Below are positions 54,924 through 64,000 of a stretch of DNA of 64,000 nucleotides, piece after piece. The number at the start of each line of letters is the position of its first letter. Positions within the stretch are counted from its first letter, which is position 1. Below the pieces are notes generated by a model that worked only from the letters and a program-made list of their open reading frames with translations, was not told where the DNA came from and ran no database searches. The DNA is from Candidatus Methylophosphatis roskildensis (GTDB lineage: Bacteria > Pseudomonadota > Gammaproteobacteria > Burkholderiales > Rhodocyclaceae), in assembly GCA_016708905.1 (NCBI GenBank), contig JADJEV010000005.1, forward strand, positions 744,001-808,000. Reading direction: 5' to 3'. Made by a program: the position numbers and the translations under genes.

Positions 54924-55159
54924 TCGAGCGTCTCCCGCGCCGCATCCGGGCCAAGGCCGACGTCATCGATGTCGTCGGGGAAATCATCGCTCAGGCTTCC
55001 CGCGAGGCGAGCGATGAAAGCCGCGGTATCGGGCGCCCTCGTGGCGGGCGGCGCGACGCCGTATCGCCGCTCCAGGTACTCGATGAAGTCCAGCGCCTCA
55101 CGTTGCAAGTCGGCGGGCAATGCGCGCGCGTGAGCATAGATCGTCTCGGGTAGAGTCAT
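54920..55159 (-). CDS. vapB: VapB-type antitoxin (DUF2281-like)
   Basis: 79 residues from ATG at 55159. The N-terminus ETIYAHARALPADLQREALD followed by FIEYLERR is the DUF2281 pattern, typical of VapB-type antitoxins. The acidic Asp-rich C-terminus (DDFPDDIDDVG) should wrap the toxin. An upstream frame extension has no homology. The 121 bases to the mod stop hold no gene. Confidence 0.85.
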   Translation of the reverse strand: MTLPETIYAHARALPADLQREALDFIEYLERRYGVAPPATRAPDTAAFIARLAGSLSDDFPDDIDDVGLGPDAARETLE

Positions 55160-55280
55160 GTTCCTTCTCCTCTCGGCAACACGAAGCAAAGGTGCTCGCA
55201 AAGCAGCGCGCTCCGGCGCATGCCTGGCGTTTCGCAGATCGGGATCGCCGGGGCCGTCGCGGTCAACAGAACGGGCATCT

Positions 55281-56897
55281 TCACACCTCCAGTGCGTAAG
55301 GCGTCTGCTTGAAGGTGATGCCCTCTCGCACGGCGCGGGCGCCCATGCGGTTGGCGGCGGCGTAGATCACCTTCGGGCCGGCGAACTTCGGCAGCCCGTC
55401 GAACACCGGGCCGGTGAGCACGTTGCCGCCGGCGGCCGAACGGTCCTTGAGGATGCCGTTGTAGAGCAGGTAGATCGCGCGGCCCTCGTGCACGCCGAGC
55501 AACGGACTGTCGGCCTCACCGCTTTTTTCTGGCGACAGGCCCGTTCCGGTTTCCGCGAACCAGACGAATTCCGCGAGTTGGGCGAAGCTCACGTCGCGCC
55601 GAATCTGGCCATGGGCGTCGAACAGCGGTTCGGCCGACAGGCGACAATACTGGAAGCCGCTGCGGAAACCTTCGACAGCGCTGCCCTTGGCATTGGTGTA
55701 GCCGTTGGCGACGCGCCTAATGCGTTCAGCGGTCAGACTGCGAGCAATGTCTTCATCTATTTCGACCAAAATGGATCGGCGGTGGCCGTCATCTTCAGCG
55801 TTCTGCTTCAGTACCGCGTGACCGGTGGTGCCCGAGCCCGCAAAGCTGTCAAGGACGAGGGAATCCTTGTCGGTTGCTATCTGAAGTATGCGTTGAATCA
55901 ACGCAGTTGGTTTGGGAGTAACGAATAGGTCGCTGGATGCCCCGAGATTTAGGATTTGACTGATCTCTTGTTTCGAATGCCGTGTGCTGCCGACTTCCTG
56001 CCAAGGCCACAGAGTTCTTGGCACAACACCATTTTTCACATCCGTGAGAAATCGCTTGATTCCAGGGCGATTGCTTCCGGTTTTCCCCCACCAAATTCGG
56101 TTGTCACGATCCAACTCCCAGAATTTTTCCTCACTCACTCGCCAGTAACTTCCCGATGGCGGTCCCTCGATTACCTTCCCGGATGGCGTTGCGATGGCGT
56201 ATCGGCCTTGTGCGTAAAAATTGCGCGCAGCCAGATCGCTGAGCAGCCAAGGGCCGCGCAAATCGCTATCAGGGTTCTTGTATCGTGCAATCATTGCCTC
56301 GCTGCGTTGCAGCGCATTCGGTCGCCACTTGTCTTTGTTTGCAGCGTAGAGAACGACGTACTCGTGATCCTCACTCAGATGTCGAGCGCTGTTTTTCGGA
56401 CTATCCATCATGTTCCAGGTTGCTGAGGCCACGAAATTCTTCGCGCCGAAAATCTCGTCCACCAACAGCCGCAGCGTCGCGACCTCGTTGTCATCTATCG
56501 ACACGAAGATCGCCCTGTCCTCGCGCAGGAATTTCCGCAGCAACACCAGCCGCGGATACATCATGCACAGCCAGCGGTCGTGGCGGTCCAGCGTTTCGCC
56601 TTCCTTGCCGACCACTTCGCCCAGCCATTTGCGGATCTCCGGGCTATTCACGTTGTCGTTGTAGACCCAGCCCTCGTTGCCGGTGTTGTAGGGTGGGTCG
56701 ATGTAGATGCATTTCACCTGACCGGCATAGCGCGGCAGGAGGGCCTTGAGCGCGTGCAGGTTGTCGCCCTGCACGATGAGGTTGCCGCTGTCAGGCGCGC
56801 CGCAGGACAGTTCGGGCACCGGCTCCAGCAGGCGGAACGGCACGTCTTTGTGGTGTCTGACGACGGCTTCCTTGCCGATCCAGTTCAGCGTGGGCAT
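55281..56897 (-). CDS. Type III DNA methyltransferase (Mod), N6-adenine
   Basis: 538 residues. Motif order DPPYNTG (IV, residues 67-73) then FAGSGTTGHAVL (I, about residue 370) indicates a beta-class adenine methyltransferase, typical of type III and related systems. The middle (about residues 160-320, 55900-56420) is the target-recognition region and is visibly lower in GC than the flanks. Mod alone methylates; with Res it restricts DNA with unmodified sites. It is shorter than many type III Mod proteins (600-700). Confidence 0.93.
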   Translation of the reverse strand: MPTLNWIGKEAVVRHHKDVPFRLLEPVPELSCGAPDSGNLIVQGDNLHALKALLPRYAGQVKCIYIDPPYNTGNEGWVYNDNVNSPEIRKWLGEVVGKEGETLDRHDRWLCMMYPRLVLLRKFLREDRAIFVSIDDNEVATLRLLVDEIFGAKNFVASATWNMMDSPKNSARHLSEDHEYVVLYAANKDKWRPNALQRSEAMIARYKNPDSDLRGPWLLSDLAARNFYAQGRYAIATPSGKVIEGPPSGSYWRVSEEKFWELDRDNRIWWGKTGSNRPGIKRFLTDVKNGVVPRTLWPWQEVGSTRHSKQEISQILNLGASSDLFVTPKPTALIQRILQIATDKDSLVLDSFAGSGTTGHAVLKQNAEDDGHRRSILVEIDEDIARSLTAERIRRVANGYTNAKGSAVEGFRSGFQYCRLSAEPLFDAHGQIRRDVSFAQLAEFVWFAETGTGLSPEKSGEADSPLLGVHEGRAIYLLYNGILKDRSAAGGNVLTGPVFDGLPKFAGPKVIYAAANRMGARAVREGITFKQTPYALEV

Positions 56898-57030
56898 GCG
56901 GAATTCCTGTGGTGTTCTTCGAGCATGTGGGGTTGCGTGATTCTCGCACGGGATTCTGAGCGGCGTAGCTCGCGCCGGCGAAGCCCGCGAGACACAGGCG
57001 CGCGTAGCCAGGAATTCGGTCGGCCTGGAA

Positions 57031-57095
57031 GCCGCTCAGGATGGACGTCTTCGGGCACCCTGCCCATGCAGCGGCATCTCGCCATTGGCGCTGCC
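57031..57095. repeat. 97-bp element, truncated copy
   Basis: GCCGCTCAGGATGGACGTCTTCGGGCACCCTGCCC, then divergence into the 3' end of the ATPase gene. The 50 bases before it (from 56980) resemble the end of uvrA and its downstream bases at 50521-50570, so the repeated unit is longer here. The right half is missing. Confidence 0.6.
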
Positions 57096-58550
57096 TCAAA
57101 CCTCGTCGTCGACTCGTGCCAGTTCCGACGCCCCCATCCAGTAGCACAGCAGCGGCGCCGGTATGCGCATGATATCCGCATTGGCGTCGCCGGTTGACGG
57201 CAAGCCCTGCGCTGGCCCGAAATCGGCTAGCGACTTGGTGACGACGTAGCCGCGCGCGATTTGCTTTTGCGCGCATAGTTCGAGCAGGCCCTTGAGTTCA
57301 CGCGCGCCGGTGTGCTGGGCGCGGTACTTCACTTCGAAGGGAATAATTTCGCCATTTACTTCCGCCACCAGATCGACTTCGCGGTCCTTCTTGCCCCGCC
57401 AGTAGGTGAAGCGCACGCTCTGCGCGTAGTAGCGGGCAAACAAATGCCTGAACACGGCGGTTTCGGTGGCCACGCAGAGTGCGGCGGAGTCTTCGAGGAT
57501 GGATTTGCCCTTGAGCATCACCGCCGGCGCGATGGCGGCATCGGCCAGATAGATCTTGAAGCGGGCCCGCAGCACGTCCTTGCCGTAACCGAACGGCGGC
57601 AGGCGGTAGATCAGGTGCGTGGCTTCGAGCAGCGCGATGAAGTTCTGCGCGGTGGGGCGCTTGACCTCAAGGTTCGAGCAGAGGTCCACCATGTCGAGCA
57701 GGCCGCCGTCGTGCATGCACAGGTAGAGGAAGGTGTGTTCGAGATCGAGCACACGGCGCACGCCAAACAGCGCGGTCATGTCGCGTTTGAGCACCTTGTC
57801 GATGATGTCTTCGCGCAGCAGGCGCTGCGCGTGGGTGATGCTTTCGACCTGCGCGGTCTGCGGGAAGCCGCCGCGCACCAGGTATTCGTGGAAGTGGCCG
57901 GCGTAGGGCGCAGCGGCTTCGGCGGTGCGGTAGAACTCGGCCGGCGGCCAGTCGAACAGGGCGCGCAGCGAAGCAAGCTGTGGCAGCGGCGGCAATGACA
58001 GGTTTTTGATCTGCAGGTATTCGAAGAATGAGAGCGTGGTGAGACGGATGGTGTGCCAGCGCCCGACACCGGATTCCTGCCCGACTTCGGCCAGCGGCAT
58101 GGCCGAGCCGGTGAATGCGATGCGGCGGCTCTTCTGGAAGTCGACCTGATGCTTGACCCAGGTGCCCCAGTCTCGGATGAACTGCGCCTCGTCGAGAAGG
58201 ATGTACTCGAGGCCCTCGGCCTTGGGTTCTCGCTCTCGCCAGGCATCGAGCACCGCGTCGATGCCGGCAAGCTTGACGATCGGATGGTCGAAGGTCGCGT
58301 AGAGGATGTTGGCCGGCGGCACGCCCTCGCCCAGCAGCGCGTCGGCGGCCTGCAGCAGCAGTGTGGTTTTGCCGATCTGGCGCGCGCCGGAGAGCAGCAC
58401 GGCGCGCGCCGCGGGCGGTTCGGCAAGCCAGGCGCGCAGTTCGTGAAACGCGGCCCGCCGCCAGCCGGGCAGGTCGGCAATGGCCTCGCCGCGCCACCAG
58501 GGGTTGAATTGGGCGAGGACGGCAATGAGTTCTTCTTTCGATACCCGCAT
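57096..58550 (-). CDS. AAA-type ATPase with DUF4143 C-terminal domain
   Basis: 484 residues. Walker A LLSGARQIGKTTLLLQ, Walker B YILLDEAQFI, sensor-like IAFTGSAMPLAE, then a C-terminal part with YLADAAIAPAV, VRFTYWRGKKDREVDLVAEV and IPFEVKYRAQ, a nuclease-like DUF4143 signature. Proteins of this type are frequent in accessory islands; their cell role is unknown. Start ATG at 58550. It is read leftward, like the restriction genes. Confidence 0.9.
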   Translation of the reverse strand: MRVSKEELIAVLAQFNPWWRGEAIADLPGWRRAAFHELRAWLAEPPAARAVLLSGARQIGKTTLLLQAADALLGEGVPPANILYATFDHPIVKLAGIDAVLDAWREREPKAEGLEYILLDEAQFIRDWGTWVKHQVDFQKSRRIAFTGSAMPLAEVGQESGVGRWHTIRLTTLSFFEYLQIKNLSLPPLPQLASLRALFDWPPAEFYRTAEAAAPYAGHFHEYLVRGGFPQTAQVESITHAQRLLREDIIDKVLKRDMTALFGVRRVLDLEHTFLYLCMHDGGLLDMVDLCSNLEVKRPTAQNFIALLEATHLIYRLPPFGYGKDVLRARFKIYLADAAIAPAVMLKGKSILEDSAALCVATETAVFRHLFARYYAQSVRFTYWRGKKDREVDLVAEVNGEIIPFEVKYRAQHTGARELKGLLELCAQKQIARGYVVTKSLADFGPAQGLPSTGDANADIMRIPAPLLCYWMGASELARVDDEV

Positions 58551-58745
58551 ACGGCGAATTCTAACAGAGCAAGCTAATTAGTACATGTATGACTTTACTA
58601 AATTGTTTCTCGAAGGTGAACGGGCGTGTATCGGGCCTCTCTCTGGACACCGGCACGGAAGCCGGGAGATCTCCCGGAAGGCACCCGCCCAGCCGAAAGA
58701 CGACTCAGCCAAGAAACCGCAGTTGGGATCTGGAAACGTTGGCTG

Positions 58746-58782
58746 CCCTTCGACAGGGCCTGTCCTGAGCAATGTCGAAGGG
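58746..58782. repeat. REP-like palindrome, CCCTTCGACA type
   Basis: 10-bp arms CCCTTCGACA (58746-58755) and TGTCGAAGGG (58773-58782), followed by GCTCAGGGCGAACGGC. It resembles the CTTCGACAG...CTGTCGAAG palindrome at 59721 and short intergenic repeats common in betaproteobacteria. Confidence 0.6.
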
Positions 58783-58981
58783 CTCAGGGCGAACGGCTCG
58801 CAGAGAGCCCTCAACGCTCAGGGAAACGGACCCATTTGTGCTCATCAGAACGGACCCAGGGAGTGCGCGCTGTTATGCCCGGAAAGGGGTCAAGGGGACC
58901 GTGGAATAAATGCGGCGGGTTCATCGCCGCGTTTATGCCGCGAAAGCCCCTTGAGGCCTGGAGGGCATCCACCTCGGGCAG

Positions 58982-59010
58982 CGCCGGGGATGGGTTTGTC
59001 ATCCCCGGCG
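58982..59010. repeat. Perfect 11-bp hairpin
   Basis: CGCCGGGGATG (58982-58992), loop GGTTTGT, CATCCCCGGCG (59000-59010). No T-tract follows on either strand, so it is not a standard terminator. Confidence 0.5.
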
Positions 59011-59720
59011 TCGCCTCCCGGCGGGTGGGTCTGGGGCGACGCCCCAGGGTTTGTAAAGCGGGGTGCTGCGGACTACTTCGCGAGCTTGGACTGGCGTCGC
59101 CACACGGTGAGGCAGCGCGGAAGCCAGGCGTAGCGGCGATGCGATCAAGCAGGGGAGATCTTGGCGGGGACTGTCCAAGCGGCACTTACAGCAAAGCTAT
59201 GACGAAACAATGTTGCAGCGTATGCGAACGGGGTACGCATGACCGGCGTGCGCGCTACAGAGGTACGCAAACCACAACCGCCGGTATGTCGGCCATGACA
59301 CGCAAGAATGCAAGGCGCCGTTGGCCACACTGCGCACACTGCGAAAAGGCGTTGCGCTGCGCCGCGCACGGATCAGATCGATCAGACGTTGCGCGCGCCA
59401 ACACCCCCACTTCCCCGCTTTTGCACACGATCCGCGATCGACGCAGGATGGCGCTGCCTAGCCGAATGCAGCCCACGAATTAGCGCCCTACGATCCAGCG
59501 CAGACACGACATCTTCGTGAATTTGAACTGATAGCGGCCGGAATGTCCAGCGAATCTTGCGAAAGAGCGTCGACTTTTTTCCACCAGTGCACCGGCACGG
59601 ATGGGCAGCCACCTATCTGGGTGGGTCAGCTTTCGTGAGCACACGCGGGTCAATTCGCGTGAGCGTCAAGGGAGAGCCTCCCCCATCGGGTGACCCCAAG
59701 AAATTCCGTTCGTGCTGAGC

Positions 59721-59754
59721 GCTTCGACAGGCTCAGAACAGGCTCTGTCGAAGC
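59721..59754. repeat. REP-like palindrome, GCTTCGACAG type
   Basis: Arms GCTTCGACAG (59721-59730) and CTGTCGAAGC (59745-59754), with outer CCGTTC...GAACGG also inverted. Same family as 58746-58782. Confidence 0.6.
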
Positions 59755-59814
59755 ATGAACGGGATGTCGCTAGCGCAACTGCGATTTCCAGGCTCAGATG
59801 AAGGCGGCCTGGAA

Positions 59815-59911
59815 GCCGCACCGGATGGACTTCTCCAGGCACCCTGCCCGCTCCGCCAAGCCGCATGCGGCTCCTGGCATGGCATGCTTGCAGGCCGAGC
59901 ATTCATGCGGC
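59815..59911. repeat. 97-bp palindromic element, copy 6
   Basis: Begins GCCGCACCGGATGGACTTCT and ends GAGCATTCATGCGGC; exactly 97 bp and very similar to the copy after uvrA (50571), including the 15 bases before it. It lies 48 bp from the end of the PIN toxin gene. Confidence 0.7.
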
Positions 59912-59958
59912 TCGTAGCCACTTTCGTCGGCGGCCTCAAGTTCAGACGACCCGCACGC

Positions 59959-60492
59959 TCATTGCACCTCGGGCAGACCGGCCACCTGCCGGACGATGTC
60001 GTCGAGCAAACCGGGCCGAATGTGCAGGGTCGACCGTTCCGGGATCTGCCGCAGCAAATCGAGAACCGCTGCTTTACTCAACTGCCGGCGCCGGATCGCT
60101 CGCACCAGCAGGCCGAGTGTGCCGCGCGCCTCGACCGCCAGGCTCCGCGCGGCCAGCCGGGCAGCCGTGTCGTCGGTCAACAGAAGTGCATTGCCGAATT
60201 CGAGACACAAGCACAAGGCTTCGCGTTCGCCAGCATGCAAGGTGAACAACACGCTCAGCGCGTTCACCCGCTCGTGGGCTTCAGGCGCGCATCGAAGTAG
60301 TGCGAGATCAACGTGTTCGAGGGCGGCCTGGCGATGACGCGCCACTTCATCCCACACCGCCGTCGCTATGCGAATCTCGCCAAAGTCCGACAGCAGGCCA
60401 CGGCAGCCAAGTTCATCAAGATGGATCAGCGGACCGGCATCTGCCACGACCACGCGCGTACAATCCGCGCGGACCGGCCCCGGATCAGTCAT
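59959..60492 (-). CDS. PIN-domain toxin, DUF3368-like
   Basis: 177 residues from ATG at 60492. VVVADAGPLIHLDEL (Asp), VWDEVARHRQAALEH (Glu), LHAGEREALCLCLEF (Glu) and LLLTDDTAARLAARSL (Asp-Asp) give the acidic cluster of PIN nucleases in the DUF3368 arrangement. The start overlaps the antitoxin gene by eight bases. It is the second PIN toxin of the island and is unlike VapC at 54516. Confidence 0.87.
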   Translation of the reverse strand: MTDPGPVRADCTRVVVADAGPLIHLDELGCRGLLSDFGEIRIATAVWDEVARHRQAALEHVDLALLRCAPEAHERVNALSVLFTLHAGEREALCLCLEFGNALLLTDDTAARLAARSLAVEARGTLGLLVRAIRRRQLSKAAVLDLLRQIPERSTLHIRPGLLDDIVRQVAGLPEVQ

Positions 60493-60682
60493 CGCCCTTG
60501 ATGCCCCACTCGACGTCGTCACGCAGGAACTGCTCGGTCAACGACTCCTGGTGGGATTCCAGGTAGCGGCGCAGCGATTCGGTGACGATGGACTCGACGT
60601 TCGGCGCCCAGCCGCGCTCGACTAGGCGCTGCGCCTGTTCGGCGAGCTGGTCGGGAATTTCCGCCTGAATCAGTGTCGTCAT
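60485..60682 (-). CDS. Ribbon-helix-helix-type antitoxin, 65 aa
   Basis: TTLIQAEIPDQLAEQAQRLV followed by the helix WAPNVESIVTESLRRYLESH looks like a small ribbon-helix-helix DNA-binding antitoxin. The gene overlaps the DUF3368 toxin start and must be its partner. A toxin-antitoxin pair of this kind usually represses its own promoter. Confidence 0.8.
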   Translation of the reverse strand: MTTLIQAEIPDQLAEQAQRLVERGWAPNVESIVTESLRRYLESHQESLTEQFLRDDVEWGIKGDD

Positions 60683-60810
60683 ATCAATGCTCCGTAACAG
60701 TAGGCAAGCCGAACAAATGCGCAGTATCGCCGGCGAACGAACGCAAAATCAGCCGACGAGCCATTCAAGAATAGCGGGTTTTCGCGTGCCTCATGCTGCA
60801 GACGCCGGCT

Positions 60811-60907
60811 TCGGATCGAAGTCGGCCCCTGCGAGATCCGCCAGCACTCAGGGGTAATGGACGCGGCTCCCTGCATTGAATGGCCGCAGACCAAACATGC
60901 ATGAGGC
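60811..60907. repeat. Decayed copy of the 97-bp element
   Basis: The second half, ACGCGGCTCCCTGCATTGAATGGCCGCAG...ATGCATGAGGC, aligns with the second half of the copies at 50571 and 59815; the first half has drifted. The rest of 60683-61043 has no gene that I can support. Confidence 0.4.
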
Positions 60908-61043
60908 TGTCACCGGACTCATGAGATTCAGCGCCGATTGGGGGCCAGGAGCCTGAACGCAAGCAGAGCCTGCATGTCGCGCCTTCCGTCGGCAAAAAGC
61001 TCCACCAAGACGTACGTGCCGGTTCGGATTCATTCACACCCTC

Positions 61044-61967
61044 TCAGCCACCGCGCACCATATTCACGAGTTTGGCGGTGTCGAGCGTGCGCGCCCGGGC
61101 CTGCATGTCGGGCAGGTAGCGGCTGTGCAGACCCTTGGCCTCGCCGAGCATGGCGCCGAATGCCTCCTGCAGCATCTGGGTCGATAGCGTGCGTCCGCCT
61201 GCGTAGTAGCGCTTGGCCACGTGACCGAGCGCATAGGTGCTGGCGAAGCTCATGCCGGAACTGACCGCCTGATTGCCGAGGCCGCGCAGCAATCCGCCGC
61301 CCAGCTTGCCGAGCAGGCCGCCGAGCAGTTTGCGCCCCGCCTGTTCGAGGTACTGCGAGGTCAGCCCGACGCCGACCGTGGCAAGAAAGTCCTTGACGTG
61401 TCCGCGGTCGAGTTCGAAGCCGTACGACTTGCCGATGCAATAGACCAGCTTCATCTGCAGCGGGATGATCGCCATCGTCGCCAGCGTTTCGGGCAGCAAC
61501 TCAAGCGCGCCGTTGAGAATGGACGCGTCGAGGATGGACTTGTCGAGTTCGGCGCCGCTCATCGTCGAGGCATGGGCCGCCGGCGCGACAGCCGCTGCCG
61601 CGATCGACTCGGCCTGCGCGCTGTAGGCTTGCGCGGCGCCGGCGTCGAGTCCGAGCGCGGTGCGCAGCTCGGCGAGAAACGCGCGTTCCGCGTCGGACTG
61701 CGTGCCGTCGGCGTCGCACACGCAGACCGCCATTTCGTAGGCCAGTTGCCTGGCTTCGGGCGATTCGAGTGGTGCGACGGCGCTGGCCAGCGTCACGCGC
61801 TTGAGCAGTACGTCCTGGTAGAGCGCCGGGATGTTGAGCGAGTCCGCGCCGGCGAGCGCGTCGGCGATGCGCTTGATCTCGGCGCGTTCGCGTTCGTCCT
61901 TGCCGCCGTCGGCAAATGCCGCCATCAGGCAGAGCGTGAGTATGGCTTGCTGTTCCTTGTCGTTCAT
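61044..61967 (-). CDS. TerB-like / DUF697-like protein
   Basis: 307 residues from ATG at 61967 (GGGGGG ribosome binding site). The N-terminal part (LTLCLMAAFADGGKDERERA...VCDADGTQSDAERAFL) repeats the acidic helices of TerB. The C-terminal part (LVYCIGKSYGFELDRGHVKD, GGLLGKLGGGLLRGLGNQAV, STYALGHVAKRYYAGG) resembles DUF697, a membrane-associated hydrophobic domain. The two-domain protein may work in stress or membrane sensing. It follows prfC by 69 nt in the same direction. Confidence 0.8.
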   Translation of the reverse strand: MNDKEQQAILTLCLMAAFADGGKDERERAEIKRIADALAGADSLNIPALYQDVLLKRVTLASAVAPLESPEARQLAYEMAVCVCDADGTQSDAERAFLAELRTALGLDAGAAQAYSAQAESIAAAAVAPAAHASTMSGAELDKSILDASILNGALELLPETLATMAIIPLQMKLVYCIGKSYGFELDRGHVKDFLATVGVGLTSQYLEQAGRKLLGGLLGKLGGGLLRGLGNQAVSSGMSFASTYALGHVAKRYYAGGRTLSTQMLQEAFGAMLGEAKGLHSRYLPDMQARARTLDTAKLVNMVRGG

Positions 61968-62036
61968 GATTTCCCCCCGGCAATCGACTCTGCTTTGGTG
62001 CCCGCCGGAACGGCAAGTTCCCGCGGGCACGCGCCC

Positions 62037-63641
<1,605 letters not shown>

Positions 63642-63770
63642 CTCAACTCTTTCCCCGATATGTACACAGCTATGTACGCACTCCCCAATGTGCTCATAGC
63701 CTGTTGCACATCGCCTCTTCGCCGTCGCCGGAAGCCTGTTAAGGCGTCCAACAGAACAGACTCTAACACA

Positions 63771-63792
63771 AAACAGCCCTCAAGAGCTGTTT
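63771..63792. promoter_or_regulatory. Small hairpin in the prfC/regulator intergenic region
   Basis: AAACAGC (63771-63777) and GCTGTTT (63786-63792) flank an 8-nt loop. It could be a terminator remnant or an operator for the regulator that follows. Between 63642 and 63886 no other gene is seen. Confidence 0.35.
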
Positions 63793-63826
63793 ATGTCCAT
63801 TAGAATGCCCTTGAAAGCCATTTTGA

Positions 63827-63856
63827 TTGACTCTTCGCCTGCCAGCATGGTATCTG
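63827..63856 (+). promoter_or_regulatory. Possible promoter of the XRE regulator gene
   Basis: TTGACT (63827-63832), 18-bp spacer and TATCTG (63851-63856), 31 bp before the ATG at 63887. Confidence 0.35.
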
Positions 63857-63886
63857 TTGGTGAAGCGCCCCTTTTGTCGGTGACCC

Positions 63887-64000
63887 ATGACTGCCCGGAA
63901 CAAGCTGCTGACCGCACCGCCCTACGCCGTAGAACAGACGCTCAAGCGGCTGGGGGCGAACCTGCGCACGGCACGCCTCCGGCGGAACCTGACCATCGAC
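63887..64000 (+). CDS. XRE-family regulator, N-terminal part (possibly HipB-like)
   Basis: The first 38 codons are visible; the gene continues beyond the window. The residues after the start contain AVEQTLKRLGANLRTARLRR followed by NLTID, the beginning of a typical XRE helix-turn-helix. HipB-type antitoxins begin this way, often followed by hipA. No partner can be seen here. Confidence 0.65.
   Translation, partial: MTARNKLLTAPPYAVEQTLKRLGANLRTARLRRNLTID

Larger units (their letters stand above)
58551..59958. other. 1.4-kb stretch without a supported gene, with hairpins
   Basis: Open frames here (including a 285-codon one) have poor composition and no recognisable domain. Structures seen: an inverted repeat CCCTTCGACA...TGTCGAAGGG at 58746-58782, a perfect 11-bp hairpin at 58982-58992/59000-59010, a related repeat GCTTCGACAG...CTGTCGAAGC at 59721-59754, and the 97-bp element at 59815. 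Confidence 0.55.

Noticed and set aside
58626..59483. 285-codon plus-strand open frame
   Set aside because: Rich in Arg, Gly and Cys without a domain, and crosses hairpins and repeats; judged non-coding.

Overview
The window is high-GC chromosomal DNA from a Gram-negative bacterium, most likely a betaproteobacterium. The Rhodocyclales/Accumulibacter direction is a guess from the mix of genes (class A rnpB, rsmI next to yraN-gmhA-BON lipoprotein, folE2, an NnrU relic, a type VI secretion Rhs locus and abundant small palindromic repeats). No tRNA, rRNA or CRISPR array was seen.

Layout. 1-3115: end of a CorA-like transporter, a PhoD-like phosphatase, a small unknown gene and the RNase P RNA. 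3190-18300: a type VI secretion effector locus read leftward: vgrG, a DUF2169 chaperone-like gene, a 1815-residue Rhs protein with a variable C-terminal toxin, and immunity-like genes. Downstream of it lie two older, broken Rhs tips and an nnrU relic, separated by copies of a 97-bp element and a longer repeat block. 18382-23766: housekeeping genes (DUF3025, pyrC, rsmI, yraN, HIRAN, gmhA/diaA, BON lipoprotein).

23785-32042: a tightly coupled leftward operon (amine oxidase, DUF1365, Cfa-like methyltransferase, chalcone-isomerase-like protein, MFS, DUF3833 lipoprotein, SDR, NTF2-like). It is divergent from a MerR regulator that carries the W-x9-EH and ExHxxG cobalamin signatures of LitR/CarH light sensors. 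A palindrome TTGTCCtGGACAA occurs twice, 63 bp apart, around the operon promoter. The same twin arrangement recurs at 38.3 kb, in front of a small exported protein, a truncated glutathione peroxidase and folE2. A single copy lies upstream of a fasciclin-domain gene at 42.9 kb. I read these as one light/B12-controlled stress regulon.

32131-36311: ferritin-like protein, rfaE2-type nucleotidyltransferase, a frameshifted IS1634-like element and a porin-like protein. 38693-47490: lipoprotein hydrolase, small membrane proteins, SDR, fasciclin, ADP-ribosylglycohydrolase, SOUL protein, PNPOx-like protein, ssb and an MFS transporter, followed by uvrA.

50571-60907: a defence/accessory island: Fic protein, type III restriction endonuclease and methyltransferase with a VapBC module between them, a DUF4143 ATPase, a 1.4-kb stretch without genes but with several hairpins, and a PIN/RHH toxin-antitoxin pair. 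Copies of the 97-bp element punctuate it. 61044-64000: TerB/DUF697-like protein, prfC and the start of an XRE-type regulator.
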